47,707 nt of DNA from Aeromonas piscicola (GTDB lineage: Bacteria > Pseudomonadota > Gammaproteobacteria > Enterobacterales > Aeromonadaceae), in the NCBI RefSeq assembly GCF_000820005.1, contig NZ_CDBL01000052.1, positions 382,377 through 430,083 of the forward strand, read 5' to 3'. Below the pieces are notes generated by a model, which worked only from the letters and a program-made list of their open reading frames with translations, had not been told where the DNA came from and searched no databases. Below are positions 18,964 to 28,695 of the stretch, in pieces. The translations under genes and the position numbers were made by a program. The stretch's first letter is position 1. Every line of letters begins with the position of its first letter.

Positions 18964-19986
18964 TCAGGAGGGCAGTGGCATAACGCGGTTGCGGCCCAGA
19001 TCCTTGGCCTTGTAGAGCAGCTTGTCGGTACGTTCGACCAGGGCGTCACCCGTCTCCTGGCCATTGTACTCGCCCACCCCGAACGAGGCCGTGATGTGGT
19101 CGATGCGGCGGCCGGACTTGCGATCCAGAATGGACATCTTCTCGATGGCCCGACGCAGACTTTCTGCCATCTGGCGGCTCAGGGCCAGACTGCGCATGGG
19201 CACCAGCAGGGCAAACTCCTCGCCTCCGAGCCGGTAGGCTGTGACGCCCTCCTTGCAGGTTTCCCGCAGTCGCTTGCTGAAGGCGCGCAATACCTGATCC
19301 CCCAGCAGGTGGCCATATTCGTCGTTGAAGTTTTTGAAACGGTCTATGTCCGACAAAATGAGAGAGAAGGGCCGCTTGCTGCGGATCAGACCGTCTATCT
19401 CCAGATCGAAGGCGCGTCGGTTGAGCAGGGAGGTGAGGGCATCCTCGTTGGCTAGCTTGCGAGTCTCATTCAGGGCCTCTCTCAGCTCCTTGATCTCCTT
19501 CTCGGCGCTGCTGAGCTGATTGCGAAAATGCATGGTCGACATGCGAACATCCCGCGACTCGCGTACCAGATCCCGCAAGATACCCATGGTATCCTCCAGG
19601 CTCAGTCCCTCATCGTCGATGAGGCTCAGCCGATCGAAGCTCTTGTCGAGCATCTCCTGGAACATGCCAGTGTCGGAGATGGCGTCCTGCATGGTATGGC
19701 CGAGCTCGTTGGCCATGGCGGCCAGATTGAGTTTCATCGTCTCCATCTGCTGCTCGTCCTGGGCGGCGAGATGCTGGTGATAGAGCCGTTCGCAGGTGAT
19801 GAGAGAACAGGTGCCCTGCAGCTTGATGGCCTGATCGATGGCCTGATTGAGCTCGGGCATACTGGCGGCCACATAGTTATACCAAAGGGTATAATTATCC
19901 GGCGTTGTGGGAATTTGATACTTGATCATCAGGGGAACCGCCTGCTTCAGATAGGCGGCGGATTGGGCGAACGAGTCCTTGCTCAT
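18964..19986 (-). CDS. GGDEF-domain diguanylate cyclase
   Basis: A 340-residue cytosolic protein without membrane segments. Residues 1-160 are an alpha-helical sensory or dimerisation region of unrecognised type (NYTLWYNYVAAS is conserved in related cyclases). A coiled coil (about 155-178) leads into the GGDEF domain, with DIDRFKNFNDEYGH (213-226) and the active-site motif GGEEF (254-258). The residues five positions before it are not RxxD, so the usual c-di-GMP inhibitory site is missing. It should make c-di-GMP from two GTP. The gene is alone on the minus strand between luxS and rnr. Confidence 0.9.
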   Translation of the reverse strand: MSKDSFAQSAAYLKQAVPLMIKYQIPTTPDNYTLWYNYVAASMPELNQAIDQAIKLQGTCSLITCERLYHQHLAAQDEQQMETMKLNLAAMANELGHTMQDAISDTGMFQEMLDKSFDRLSLIDDEGLSLEDTMGILRDLVRESRDVRMSTMHFRNQLSSAEKEIKELREALNETRKLANEDALTSLLNRRAFDLEIDGLIRSKRPFSLILSDIDRFKNFNDEYGHLLGDQVLRAFSKRLRETCKEGVTAYRLGGEEFALLVPMRSLALSRQMAESLRRAIEKMSILDRKSGRRIDHITASFGVGEYNGQETGDALVERTDKLLYKAKDLGRNRVMPLPS

Positions 19987-20082
19987 GAGTTCCGTGTCTC
20001 ATCATGCCTGCAAACTTTGCATAGTATGACAGAGAGATTGGCCAAAAGGCAGCCGATGGATGCCATTAGCTCCCCCCTTCGA

Positions 20083-20088
20083 TATAAT
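20083..20088 (+). promoter_or_regulatory. Possible -10 box for rnr
   Basis: A perfect TATAAT lies 32 bases before the rnr ATG in the divergent region between the cyclase gene and rnr. No good -35 hexamer is found at 16-18 bases upstream, so this is a weak call. Confidence 0.35.
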
Positions 20089-20120
20089 GTCTGCGTTATT
20101 ACCTACCCTAAGGCCTGCTT

Positions 20121-22487
20121 ATGTCTCAAAAAGATCCTTTCCTCCAACGCGAGGCCGAAAAATACGAAAACCCCATCGCCAGTCGCGAGATGCTGCTGGA
20201 GCTCATCAAGGGCCATGAAAAACCCATGTCCCGGGAAGAGCTGGCCAAGGCTCTCAAGCTGACCGACGAAGAGCCGTTGGAAGCCTTGCGCCGTCGTCTG
20301 CGCGCCATGGAGCGTGATGGGCAACTGGTATTCACTCGCAACCAATGTTATGCCCTGCCGGATCGTCTGAATCTGGTGAAAGGGTATGTACTCGGCCACA
20401 AAGATGGTTTCGGTTTTCTGCGCCCGGAAGGTGGTGGACCGGATCTCTATTTGAACAACCGCGAGATGCAGCGCCTGATGCATGGCGACTACGTGCTGGT
20501 GCAGCCGACCGAGATTGACCGCAAGGGTCGTCAGGAAGCGCGTCTGGTGCGTCTGCTCAAGTCCCGCGAGGCGGATATCGTCGGCCGTTACTTCGTCGAG
20601 AACGGCGTCGGCTTCGTGGTGCCGGATGACAGCCGCATCGGCCAGGACATCATCATTCCCGAAGGGGAAAACAAAGGCGCCCGCCAGAGCCAGGTAGTGG
20701 TCGTACGCATCAATCAGCGTGCCACCTCCCGCATCAATGCGGTCGGTACCGTGCTGGACGTACTGGGCGAGAACATGGCGCCGGGCATGGAGATCGAAAT
20801 CGCTCTGCGTACCCACGGCATCCCGCATACCTGGCCGGAAGAGGTGACCAAGGAGGTTGCCGGTCTGGGCGAACAGGTACCGGAGAAGGCCAAAGAGGGT
20901 CGTATCGACCTGCGAGCCTTGCCGTTGGTCACCATAGACGGGGAAGATGCTCGTGACTTCGATGATGCCGTCTTCTGTGAAGCCAAGCGCGGTGGCGGCT
21001 GGCGCTTGTGGGTGGCCATCGCGGATGTCTCCTCCTATGTGAAGCCCGGCACAGCGCTGGATGCCGAAGCGTATCAGCGTGGCAACTCCGTTTATTTCCC
21101 CGAGTTCGTGGTGCCCATGCTGCCGGAGGTGCTCTCCAACGGCCTCTGCTCCCTGAACCCGCAGGTCGACCGTCTGTGCATGGTATGCGAGATGACCATC
21201 TCAGCAGCCGGCCGTATGTCCGGTTACAAGTTCTACGAAGCCGTGATGAACTCCCACGCGCGCATGACCTACAGCAAGGTGGCTGCGATCCTGGATGGCG
21301 AGCCCAAGCTGCGTCAGCAGTACGAGCCGCTGGTGGGCCACATCGAGGAGCTCAACAACCTCTACAAGGCGCTCAAGCACGCCCGTCACCAGCGTGGTGC
21401 CGTGGAATTCGAGAGCGAAGAGACCCGCTTCATCTTCAACGCCCAGCGCAAGATCGACCAGATAGTGCCGCTGGTGCGTAACGATGCCCACAAGATTATC
21501 GAAGAGTGCATGATCCAGGCGAACGTGGCCGCGGCCCGTTACATCGAGAAGAACGAAGCCTTTGCCCTGTTCCGGGTGCACGACCGTCCGGGCGAAGAGC
21601 GTCTGACCGGTTTCCGTGACTTCCTGGCCGAACTGGGTCTGGAGCTCAAGGGGGGCCTCGAGCCAGAGCCGAAAGACTTTGCCGAGCTGGCCGCCAAGTT
21701 TGAAGGGCGTCCGGATGCGGAGCTGCTCTCCACCATGCTGCTGCGCTCCATGCGTCAGGCCGTTTATCAGGCCGACAACATAGGTCACTTCGGTCTGGCC
21801 CTGAAGTCCTATGCGCACTTCACCTCGCCGATCCGTCGTTACCCCGACCTGATATTGCACCGCGCCATCAAGTACCAGACGGCCAAGGAGCAGCAAGGCA
21901 ATCTGCGCCACAAGTGGACTCCGAGCGGTGGTTACCACTACCAGCTGGAAGAAGTGGATCCCATGGGCGAGCACTGCTCCATGACAGAGCGCCGTGCCGA
22001 CGATGCGACCCGCGACGTGGCCGACTGGCTCAAGTGCGAGTACATGCTGGATCACGTGGGTGACGAGTTTGACGGCGTCATCGCCAGCGTCACCGGTTTT
22101 GGTTTCTTCGTCCGTCTGGCGGAGATCCACATCGACGGTCTGGTGCACGTCAGCACCCTCACCAATGACTACTACCAGTTTGATCCCCTGCACATGCAGC
22201 TGATCGGCGAGAACTTCCGCCGTCGCTACCGTCTGGGCGACAAGGTACGCGTCAAGGTGATGGGCGTGAACCTGGACGATCGCAAGATCGACTTCGTGAT
22301 GGTGGAAGCGCCACTCACCGGCAAGGATGGCAAAGAGGTGGTGCGCAAGCCTGCCAAGGGTGGCCAGCGTCACGATAAACGCAAAGAGGGCAAGGATACC
22401 GGCAAATCCGACAAGGGTGGCCGCGCCAAGCCCAGCAACAGACGACCGAGCAAAAAGGCTCGTGATAAGGTCAAGAGCACGAAATGA
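20121..22487 (+). CDS. rnr: Ribonuclease R
   Basis: A 788-residue 3'-5' exoribonuclease of the RNB family that degrades structured RNA and takes part in rRNA and tmRNA quality control. Order of domains: an N-terminal winged helix (about 20-90), cold-shock domains, the RNB domain, an S1 domain (about 645-730), then a basic Lys/Arg/Gly-rich tail. The catalytic acidic cluster is Asp273, Asp279, Asp281 and Asp282 in [13 protein letters not shown]. Length fits RNase R and is longer than RNase II. The stop overlaps the rlmB start (ATGA), as in other gammaproteobacteria. Confidence 0.98.
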   Translation: MSQKDPFLQREAEKYENPIASREMLLELIKGHEKPMSREELAKALKLTDEEPLEALRRRLRAMERDGQLVFTRNQCYALPDRLNLVKGYVLGHKDGFGFLRPEGGGPDLYLNNREMQRLMHGDYVLVQPTEIDRKGRQEARLVRLLKSREADIVGRYFVENGVGFVVPDDSRIGQDIIIPEGENKGARQSQVVVVRINQRATSRINAVGTVLDVLGENMAPGMEIEIALRTHGIPHTWPEEVTKEVAGLGEQVPEKAKEGRIDLRALPLVTIDGEDARDFDDAVFCEAKRGGGWRLWVAIADVSSYVKPGTALDAEAYQRGNSVYFPEFVVPMLPEVLSNGLCSLNPQVDRLCMVCEMTISAAGRMSGYKFYEAVMNSHARMTYSKVAAILDGEPKLRQQYEPLVGHIEELNNLYKALKHARHQRGAVEFESEETRFIFNAQRKIDQIVPLVRNDAHKIIEECMIQANVAAARYIEKNEAFALFRVHDRPGEERLTGFRDFLAELGLELKGGLEPEPKDFAELAAKFEGRPDAELLSTMLLRSMRQAVYQADNIGHFGLALKSYAHFTSPIRRYPDLILHRAIKYQTAKEQQGNLRHKWTPSGGYHYQLEEVDPMGEHCSMTERRADDATRDVADWLKCEYMLDHVGDEFDGVIASVTGFGFFVRLAEIHIDGLVHVSTLTNDYYQFDPLHMQLIGENFRRRYRLGDKVRVKVMGVNLDDRKIDFVMVEAPLTGKDGKEVVRKPAKGGQRHDKRKEGKDTGKSDKGGRAKPSNRRPSKKARDKVKSTK

Positions 22488-23233
22488 GTACTGAACTGAT
22501 CTACGGCATTCACGCTGTATCCGCGCTGCTTGAGCGCACCCCGGAGCGTTTCATCGAAGTGTGGGCCCTCAAGGGCCGGGATGACGACCGGCTGCAACCC
22601 CTGCTGACCGAGCTTGAATCCCTCGGTCTCAAGGTGCAGAGCGTGAACCGCAAGACGCTCGATGACAAAGCCGAAGGCAACAATCACCAGGGCATCATGG
22701 CCAAGGTGATAGAGGCGCCCAAGCTGGCCGAGCACGATCTGGCCAGCCTGCTGGACAGCCTGGCCGAGCAAAAGGCTCAGCCCTTCCTGCTGGTGCTGGA
22801 CGGGGTGACTGATCCGCACAACCTGGGTGCCTGCCTGCGCAGCGCCGATGCGGCCGGGGTCCATGCGGTGATAGTGCCGCGGGACAAGGCCAGCGGCCTG
22901 ACCTCGGTGGTGCGCAAGGTCGCCTGTGGTGCCGCCGAAGTGGTGCCGCTGATCCAGGTCACCAACCTGGCGCGCAGCCTGCGCGAGTTGCAGGAGCGCG
23001 GCATCTGGCTGGTCGGCACCGCCGGTGAGGCAGATCACGACCTCTATCAGGCCAAGCTGACCGGCCCCATGGCACTGGTCATGGGCGCCGAAGGCAAGGG
23101 CATGCGCCGCCTGACTCGCGAGCATTGCGACGAACTGGTGAGCATCCCCATGGCCGGGGCCGTCTCCAGCCTCAACGTCTCGGTGGCAACGGGCGTCTGC
23201 CTGTTCGAAGCCGTGCGTCAGCGTCGTGCCTGA
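22484..23233 (+). CDS. rlmB: 23S rRNA (guanosine-2251-2'-O) methyltransferase
   Basis: A 249-residue SPOUT-family methyltransferase. The N-terminal substrate-binding domain starts with [17 protein letters not shown]. The catalytic domain shows the three SpoU motifs: [32 protein letters not shown] and [22 protein letters not shown], which form the trefoil knot binding S-adenosylmethionine. It methylates G2251 in the P-loop of 23S rRNA. It is translationally coupled to rnr. Confidence 0.98.
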   Translation: MSTELIYGIHAVSALLERTPERFIEVWALKGRDDDRLQPLLTELESLGLKVQSVNRKTLDDKAEGNNHQGIMAKVIEAPKLAEHDLASLLDSLAEQKAQPFLLVLDGVTDPHNLGACLRSADAAGVHAVIVPRDKASGLTSVVRKVACGAAEVVPLIQVTNLARSLRELQERGIWLVGTAGEADHDLYQAKLTGPMALVMGAEGKGMRRLTREHCDELVSIPMAGAVSSLNVSVATGVCLFEAVRQRRA

Positions 23234-23243
23234 GGCGAACGGG

Positions 23244-23810
23244 ATGGACAGACCCCCGTTTAGCCGGGATCAGGTCATGAATGAGCAGGAGGCCACGCGC
23301 CTCCTCTCTTTTGCCCGCCCATTGGCCCTGAGCCCTCGTTCCTGCCTCTGGCATGCCGGTGACCAGCCCGATCTGCTGGTCAAGGTGGAGCAGGGGCTGC
23401 TGCGAGCCAAGGTGGTGCTGGCGGATGGGCGCGAGTACATCAAGGAGTTCTATTGGGAGGGGGACGAGTTTATCGACTTCCACCATCTGCTCAGTGGTGA
23501 ACCCGCCCGCTACAGCGTGGAGGCGCTGGAGCCATGCCGCCTGCAACTCTTCAACCTGAGCGATTTGCGTCAGCTCCCTTGCTGGTCCGCCTGGTATCAC
23601 CACTTGTTGGCGGTACAGTTGCGTATCAAGGAAGAGAAAGAGTTGCTGCTGTTGACCGAGAGCCCCCAGGCCCGTTATCAGCACTTCCTGCAATGTTTCC
23701 CCGAGCTGGATGCCAGGGTGCCGGATCACCAGATAGCCGCTTATCTGGGCATCACCCCCATCAGCCTGAGCCGCATTCGCAAACGGCTGAAGGATCTTAA
23801 CAAAGGTTAA
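23244..23810 (+). CDS. Crp/Fnr-superfamily transcriptional regulator
   Basis: A protein of about 188 residues with a cyclic-nucleotide-binding-like beta barrel (about 25-115) and a short C-terminal helix-turn-helix, HQIAAYLGITPISLSRIRK. The phosphate-binding cassette of CRP is not preserved and there is no FNR cysteine cluster, so the ligand is unknown. The acidic/aromatic stretch YIKEFYWEGDEFIDFHHLL is typical of small Crp-like regulators. I chose ATG 23244, with TGAGG upstream; ATG 23277 is possible, and the frame is open to a GTG at 23226 overlapping the rlmB stop. It lies just after rlmB and may be cotranscribed with it. Confidence 0.75.
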   Translation: MDRPPFSRDQVMNEQEATRLLSFARPLALSPRSCLWHAGDQPDLLVKVEQGLLRAKVVLADGREYIKEFYWEGDEFIDFHHLLSGEPARYSVEALEPCRLQLFNLSDLRQLPCWSAWYHHLLAVQLRIKEEKELLLLTESPQARYQHFLQCFPELDARVPDHQIAAYLGITPISLSRIRKRLKDLNKG

Positions 23811-23867
23811 TGCCAGCCCGTTGCTGGCTGGCTATGCTGCCTTTCTCATCATGAGCAAGGAATCCCC

Positions 23868-24317
23868 ATGAACTGGTCCCTCAAGTCTTTTGAACAACTT
23901 GACGTCAACGAACTGTATGAACTGCTCACCCTGAGATCCCGAGTCTTCGTGGTGGAGCAGACCTGCGTCTTCCTCGATCTGGACGGGGTCGACAAGCGTC
24001 CCGATGTGCAGCACTTGCTCGGTTGGCAGGATGGCGTGCTGGTGGCCTACGCCAGACTGATGGCGCCCGGCGTGGCCAAGGCGAATCAGGTGGTGATCGG
24101 CCGGGTGGTGACGGCGCCCGAGGCCAGAGGCGACGGTCTGGGTCACCAGTTGATGCAGCAGGCGCTGCTGGAATGCGAACAACTGTGGCCCAAGGTCAGC
24201 ATCTATCTGGGCGCTCAGGCGCACCTGCAGGGTTTCTATGGTCGTCATGGCTTCACCGCCGTGGGCGAACCCTATCTGGAAGATGACATTCCCCACATCG
24301 GCATGACCTCCTCTTAA
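23868..24317 (+). CDS. elaA: GNAT-family acetyltransferase, ElaA type
   Basis: A 149-residue GNAT protein. The N-terminal LYELLTLRSRVFVVEQTCVF is the ElaA signature. The acetyl-CoA pyrophosphate-binding motif is IGRVVTAPEARGDGLGHQLM, and FYGRHGFTAVGEPYLEDDIPH is the usual C-terminus. The acceptor substrate of ElaA is not known. AAGGAA lies upstream of the ATG. The region after it (to 24534) holds no gene; it is AT-rich compared with its flanks. Confidence 0.88.
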   Translation: MNWSLKSFEQLDVNELYELLTLRSRVFVVEQTCVFLDLDGVDKRPDVQHLLGWQDGVLVAYARLMAPGVAKANQVVIGRVVTAPEARGDGLGHQLMQQALLECEQLWPKVSIYLGAQAHLQGFYGRHGFTAVGEPYLEDDIPHIGMTSS

Positions 24318-24534
24318 TATCTTTTAGGCATAACAATGAAATTATTATGTCTTGAGGTAGTAAAGAAAACGGGTGCTCACTGCCATGTTACTGGGTAACC
24401 TCTGAGTGATTAATCGGCAACCGTTGATGGATAGGTTTAAAAATGGTTTTTTACCCCATTAATACAGAACAAGATTCAGCGATTGAGCCGTTGAGCCATT
24501 TTATCTGCGTTCGCCACACCAGTGGCTGTCGCTG

Positions 24535-25395
24535 ATGGAGCTGTTGCGCAAGCGGTTCGCTCTGGACCTGCAAACCTTCGCCATCATCACCCTGGTGCTG
24601 GGCAATCTGGCCCAGGCCTTCTCCGATGTGCTGGTCAAGCTGATCGGCCCCGGTTTCAGCCCCTTCCAATACATGTTCCTGCGCCAGCTGCTGACCCTGC
24701 TGGTGCTGCTGCCCTTCATGCTGCGGGTGCCGAGAGCGGCCTGGGGACTGGGTGCCTGGAAATGGCACCTGCTGCGCGGTCACCTCTGCCTGCTCGGTGG
24801 GGGCGGCATGATGCTGGCCCTGACCCAGCTGCCGCTGGCTACGGCCAACGCCATCTTCTATGTCTCTCCACTGCTTACCCTGCCGCTGGCGGCCTGGTTG
24901 CTCAAGGAGAAGATCAACTCCCGGGTCTGGTTGCTGGGAGGAATGGGCCTGCTCGGGGTCGTATTCGTGCTCAAGCCGGGGGATTTTCATCTGGCGGGGC
25001 TGGGTGCTCTGGTGACCGCCTTCACCCTGGCGCTGTTCAACGTGACCGGCCGCAAGCTGCCAGCGGGTATCTCTGTGGTGGCGACCCTGTTCTGGGCCAA
25101 TCTGCTGGCGTTGCCGCTGACCGCGGGATTGGCGGTGAATCAATGGCAGCCGGTGGACTGGCGTCTGTTGGCGCTGATCGGTGGTAGCGGCGTGATGCAA
25201 CTGCTCTACCATGCCAGCTGCATCTATGCCTATCGGCAGGTCGAGGCCAACCGCATCGCGACGACCGAGTATTCCGGCCTGATGTTCGTGGTGTTGCTGG
25301 GGGTCTGGCTGTTTGGCGAGATCCCGGCCTGGAACCTCTGGGTCGGGGTGGGCTTTATCCTGTTGGCCATCCATTGGCAGCGTCGCCTGCATTAG
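24535..25395 (+). CDS. DMT-superfamily (EamA) transporter
   Basis: A 286-residue inner-membrane protein with about ten hydrophobic segments in two repeated EamA halves. The first half contains FSPFQYMFLRQLLTLLVLLP and TANAIFYVSPLLTLPLAAW, and the second YRQVEANRIATTEYSGLMF, all classic drug/metabolite exporter motifs. Substrate unknown. No strong ribosome-binding site is visible before the ATG. A long perfect hairpin follows the stop. It is not a close paralogue of the second DMT gene downstream. Confidence 0.85.
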   Translation: MELLRKRFALDLQTFAIITLVLGNLAQAFSDVLVKLIGPGFSPFQYMFLRQLLTLLVLLPFMLRVPRAAWGLGAWKWHLLRGHLCLLGGGGMMLALTQLPLATANAIFYVSPLLTLPLAAWLLKEKINSRVWLLGGMGLLGVVFVLKPGDFHLAGLGALVTAFTLALFNVTGRKLPAGISVVATLFWANLLALPLTAGLAVNQWQPVDWRLLALIGGSGVMQLLYHASCIYAYRQVEANRIATTEYSGLMFVVLLGVWLFGEIPAWNLWVGVGFILLAIHWQRRLH

Positions 25396-25407
25396 CGCGC
25401 TCTCCTC

Positions 25408-25444
25408 CATATGACAAACCGGCTGCTGGCCGGTTTGTCATATG
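25408..25444. terminator. Long perfect hairpin after the first DMT gene
   Basis: Sixteen-base perfect arms, CATATGACAAACCGGC and GCCGGTTTGTCATATG, around a 5-base TGCTG loop, starting 12 bases after the stop codon. There is no T-run after the stem. It is either an atypical terminator or an mRNA 3'-end stabiliser. Confidence 0.7.
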
Positions 25445-25523
25445 AGTAGCTTATGAAGCCGATCCCGGTTGTGACACCGAAAATAGGGTAGCCTGTTCCG
25501 CTCTCAGTGACAGGAACCCCGTC

Positions 25524-26360
25524 GTGACACCCACCCTCTTTGCGGCCATCCTATTGGCCGCGCTGCTGCACGCCCTCTGGAATGCGCTGGCCAAGCGCCA
25601 GGCCGAGGGGCGCGTCAGCGTCTTGCTGGTCTCCCTCTGCTCCGGGCTGTTTGCCGCCCCCTTCTTGCCGCTGGTGGGGTTGCCTGTGCCTGCCGAATAT
25701 CCCTGGCTGGCGCTCTCCATCCTGCTGCATTGCGGCTACTGCCTGTTTCTCGGTCGGGCCTATCGGCTGGGGGAGTTCGGCCAGATCTATCCGCTGGCGC
25801 GTGGCAGTGCCCCCCTGGTGACCCTCTTGCTCGGAGCCCTGCTGCTGGGGGAGGTGCCCGGCGGGCTGGCGGTAGCCGGTGCGCTGGTGCTGGTGAGCGG
25901 GGTGCTGCTGATGGCCTGGCGCGGTGGCATCAGGCTGGCGCCTGCGGCCCTGCGCGCCGTGCTGATCACGGCGCTGTTCACCGCAGCCTATACCCTCTCC
26001 GATGGCGCTGGCGCCCGCTCGGCCGGGGCGCCTGTGCGCTACACCCTCTGGCTGTTTGCCCTGACTGCGCTGATGATGCCGCTGATGATGCGTTGGCAGA
26101 GTCGCACCGCCTGGCGCGCGATCGATCTCGCGGCATGGCGTACCGGTGCCCTCGGCGGCGCCCTGTCACTGCTTGCCTACGGCATCGTCATCTGGGCCAT
26201 GACCCAGGCGCCCATCGGGCTGGTGGCGGCGCTGCGCGAGAGCAGCGTGCTGTTTGCCGTGCTGCTCTCTTGGTGCTGGCTGGGGGAGAAACTGGGGCGG
26301 GTACGGCTGTGGGCCGCGCTGGTGATCCTCTGCGGTATCTTGCTGATCCGCCTCGGCTGA
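25524..26360 (+). CDS. DMT-superfamily (EamA) transporter
   Basis: A 278-residue inner-membrane protein with about ten hydrophobic segments. Motifs include HALWNALAKR in the first helix, RAYRLGEFGQIYPLARGSAP at the EamA midpoint, and APIGLVAALRESSVLFAVLL in the second repeat. The family exports or imports small metabolites; substrate unknown. The start is GTG with CAGGAA upstream. It is separated from the first DMT gene by the perfect hairpin, so the two are probably separate transcripts. Confidence 0.85.
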   Translation: MTPTLFAAILLAALLHALWNALAKRQAEGRVSVLLVSLCSGLFAAPFLPLVGLPVPAEYPWLALSILLHCGYCLFLGRAYRLGEFGQIYPLARGSAPLVTLLLGALLLGEVPGGLAVAGALVLVSGVLLMAWRGGIRLAPAALRAVLITALFTAAYTLSDGAGARSAGAPVRYTLWLFALTALMMPLMMRWQSRTAWRAIDLAAWRTGALGGALSLLAYGIVIWAMTQAPIGLVAALRESSVLFAVLLSWCWLGEKLGRVRLWAALVILCGILLIRLG

Positions 26361-26371
26361 TTTGTGACGGG

Positions 26372-26398
26372 GTCAGGCCGGGATAGCCCCGGCCTGAC
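26372..26398. terminator. Hairpin between the second DMT gene and the AlaX-like gene
   Basis: Eleven-base perfect arms, GTCAGGCCGGG and CCCGGCCTGAC, with loop ATAGC, placed between two convergent genes (stops at 26360 and 26406). No clear T-tract on either side. Confidence 0.65.
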
Positions 26399-26405
26399 GG
26401 TTGGC

Positions 26406-27254
26406 TCAGGGCGCGACCCGGGTCGTCAGGGTGAAGCCCTCCTTGCAGGGGGCGAGCTGTACCCGCACCTGGCCCAGTTCGGCCAAGGTGCTGACGTGGG
26501 TGCCGCCGCAGGGGATGGTGACCTCTTTACCTTCAAGCATGCAGTGCCAGTAGCGCGAATCTATGATTGCCTCGCCGGCCCGGCTGCGGCGGATCTCGCC
26601 GCCAGTCGCCAGCCAGTCGGCCAGCTGCTGGTTTACGCTGGTCTCGATCTGCGCCAGTTCCGCCAACAAAGCGTCACTATTGACCCCCTTCTTGCGCAGG
26701 CTTTTGCCGATACGGTATTGCTCTTGGGATCCCATGGGCTCGACCCGCGAGGTCTGGATGGCGAGGCGGTCAAAGTCGGGCTGATCGAGTGCATCGCGCT
26801 CGCTCACCTCTTTGCGCCAGTAGGGAATCAGCATCCGATTGAGGGCCAGCGCCGCCAGATGGCAGCCGCTGTGTCCCAGGCTCAGGGCGTGGCGGGCTGC
26901 GGCATCCACCTTCAGTTCAACCCGTGAGCCCACCGCCAGAGAGTGCCGGCCTGCCAGGGGATGCACCACCACGAAGGCCCAGCCTTCGGCGCCACGCTTG
27001 ACCGGAATCTCTGTGTCTACGAACAGTTCGCCTTCCGGGCTGATGGCACCCATGCGGCAGGGGCCCACGCTGGTATCGCCGTCATCCCAGCAAACCGTGC
27101 CCACATCGCCTGGCTGATCGGGCCAGAGGTGGCTCTGGGGGTGGAAAGGGGTGAGGTCGGTGACCAGCAGGCTGGTGTCGCCGCTCTGGCAGAAGAGCAC
27201 GCTGGCCTGTTCATGATGGTGGCCCAGCACGAAGCTGGCTCGGGTATGTTCCAT
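26406..27254 (-). CDS. AlaX-type alanyl-tRNA editing hydrolase
   Basis: A 282-residue stand-alone relative of the alanyl-tRNA synthetase editing domain. The zinc ligands are His128 and His132 in HSGCH and Cys249 and His253 in CGGTH. The N-terminal part (ISPEGELFVDTE, GWAFVVVHPLAGRHSLAVG) is the glycine-rich beta barrel of AlaX. These enzymes clear mischarged Ser- or Gly-tRNA-Ala; some family members act on other tRNAs, and the substrate is not certain here. The usual HxxxH reads HSGCH rather than HTATH, a mild variation. It reads from its own start 110 bases downstream of the mntH stop. Confidence 0.8.
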   Translation of the reverse strand: MEHTRASFVLGHHHEQASVLFCQSGDTSLLVTDLTPFHPQSHLWPDQPGDVGTVCWDDGDTSVGPCRMGAISPEGELFVDTEIPVKRGAEGWAFVVVHPLAGRHSLAVGSRVELKVDAAARHALSLGHSGCHLAALALNRMLIPYWRKEVSERDALDQPDFDRLAIQTSRVEPMGSQEQYRIGKSLRKKGVNSDALLAELAQIETSVNQQLADWLATGGEIRRSRAGEAIIDSRYWHCMLEGKEVTIPCGGTHVSTLAELGQVRVQLAPCKEGFTLTTRVAP

Positions 27255-27309
27255 GGATGGCTCCTGCTAATCGAAGAGGAAGAGAGAGCCGCAGCATACG
27301 CCAAAGTGC

Positions 27310-27345
27310 AGGCTGGCTCATTAACCAGGGTTAATGAGCCAGCCT
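27310..27345. terminator. Seventeen-base perfect hairpin between mntH and the AlaX-like gene
   Basis: Arms AGGCTGGCTCATTAACC and GGTTAATGAGCCAGCCT with only AG between them, lying 19 bases after the mntH stop on the minus strand. No T-tract follows on the minus strand. It probably ends or protects the mntH transcript. Confidence 0.7.
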
Positions 27346-27364
27346 GAATCGCGGGTTGTGAGCG

Positions 27365-28588
27365 CTAGATCATGGCAACCAGCAGGTAGGCGTTGAGCCC
27401 GATCACCAGCGCGACGATAAGGCGACCGACTGCCTGGGTCACCGGATGGTTGCGATACTCGCCCATCAGCGCCCGATCGCCGGTCAGGATCAGCAGTGGA
27501 ATGAGCGCCAGCGCTATACCGAAGCTCAGCACCACCTGGCTCAGCACCAATATTTCGGTGGTGTTGAGCCCCATGGCGATCACCACGAAGGCGGGAGCCA
27601 TTGTGATGGCACGGCGTAGCCAGAGCGGTATGGTGAAGCGCACGAAGCCCTGCATCACCACCTGACCGGCGAGCGTACCCACTACGGTGGAGGAGATGCC
27701 GGAGGCCACCAGTGACAAGCCGAACAGGGTGGCGGCCGCCTGCCCGAGCAAGGGAGTGAGCGTCTGGTAGGCTGATTCGAGTTCGGCCACCTGCTGGTTG
27801 CCGGAGCCGTGGAAGGCGGCGGCCGCCATTGCCATCATGGCCAGGTTGACGAAGCCGGCTATGGTCATGGCGATCGCTACGTCCACCCGGGTGGTGTGCA
27901 ATCGCTGGGGCACTGTGCCTTGATCCTGGGTGTGCTGGGTCAGCGCCGAGTGCAGGTAGATGACGTGAGGCATGACTGTTGCACCAAGCACGCCAGCGGC
28001 CAGGTAGACGGCATCGCTGTTGGGCAGGCCGGGGAAGAGGGCCCCTTCCAGCAGGCTCGGCAGGTGGGGGCGGGAGAACACCAGCTCGACGATATAGGCC
28101 GCCGCCACGAACAGCAACAGGCCGCCAACCACGAACTCCAACGGCTTCTGGCCGCGGCTCTGTAGCATGAGAATGCCCCAGGTGACCACTGCTGTGATGC
28201 CGGCACCTTCCAGCAGGGTGACGCCGAGCAGCAGCTTGAAGCCGACCGCTGCGCCTATGAATTCGGCCAGATCGGTCGCCATGGCGATGATCTCCGCCTG
28301 TACCCAGTAGGCCCAGACTGCTGATTTGGGCAGCCTGTCGCGGATGTGCTCCGCCAGGTTCTTGCCAGTGACGATGCCGAGCTTGGCGGAGAGGGTCTGC
28401 ACCAGCATGGCCATCAGATTCGCCCATACCACCACCCACAGCAGTTGATAGCCGAAGGTGGAGCCGGCCTGGATATTGGTGGCGAAGTTGCCCGGATCGA
28501 TATAGCCGATGGCGGCGATAAAGGCGGGGCCAAGCAGGGTCAGTTTGAATTTGCGGGCCGGGATGGCCGTGGTCAGCGCGGGTTGCAT
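27365..28588 (-). CDS. mntH: Manganese/divalent metal:H+ symporter MntH (Nramp)
   Basis: A 407-residue Nramp-family importer with about 11 membrane segments. The metal-binding motif of helix 1 is DPGN (residues 31-34) and the helix 6 motif is [11 protein letters not shown], both intact. It takes up Mn2+ and some Fe2+ with protons. I chose the start at 28588 because GGAGGG lies seven bases before it; an upstream in-frame ATG at 28603 has no room for that site. A Fur-like inverted repeat is centred 51 bases upstream, which agrees with iron- and manganese-responsive control of mntH in other bacteria. Confidence 0.96.
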   Translation of the reverse strand: MQPALTTAIPARKFKLTLLGPAFIAAIGYIDPGNFATNIQAGSTFGYQLLWVVVWANLMAMLVQTLSAKLGIVTGKNLAEHIRDRLPKSAVWAYWVQAEIIAMATDLAEFIGAAVGFKLLLGVTLLEGAGITAVVTWGILMLQSRGQKPLEFVVGGLLLFVAAAYIVELVFSRPHLPSLLEGALFPGLPNSDAVYLAAGVLGATVMPHVIYLHSALTQHTQDQGTVPQRLHTTRVDVAIAMTIAGFVNLAMMAMAAAAFHGSGNQQVAELESAYQTLTPLLGQAAATLFGLSLVASGISSTVVGTLAGQVVMQGFVRFTIPLWLRRAITMAPAFVVIAMGLNTTEILVLSQVVLSFGIALALIPLLILTGDRALMGEYRNHPVTQAVGRLIVALVIGLNAYLLVAMI

Positions 28589-28631
28589 GGAATCACCCTC
28601 CATAAGATTATGGAGATAGAATAGATCTAAA

Positions 28632-28646
28632 TGATAATTATTATCA
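28632..28646. promoter_or_regulatory. Fur-like operator upstream of mntH
   Basis: TGATAAT-T-ATTATCA forms a perfect 7-1-7 inverted repeat, the core of the Fur box. It sits between mntH and the rpsF promoter and is placed to repress mntH. The MntR consensus differs from this sequence. Confidence 0.75.
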
Positions 28647-28695
28647 ATTGATGTTTTGTATCATACCCATAGATAAAAACATCTGCGGCGGCCAG

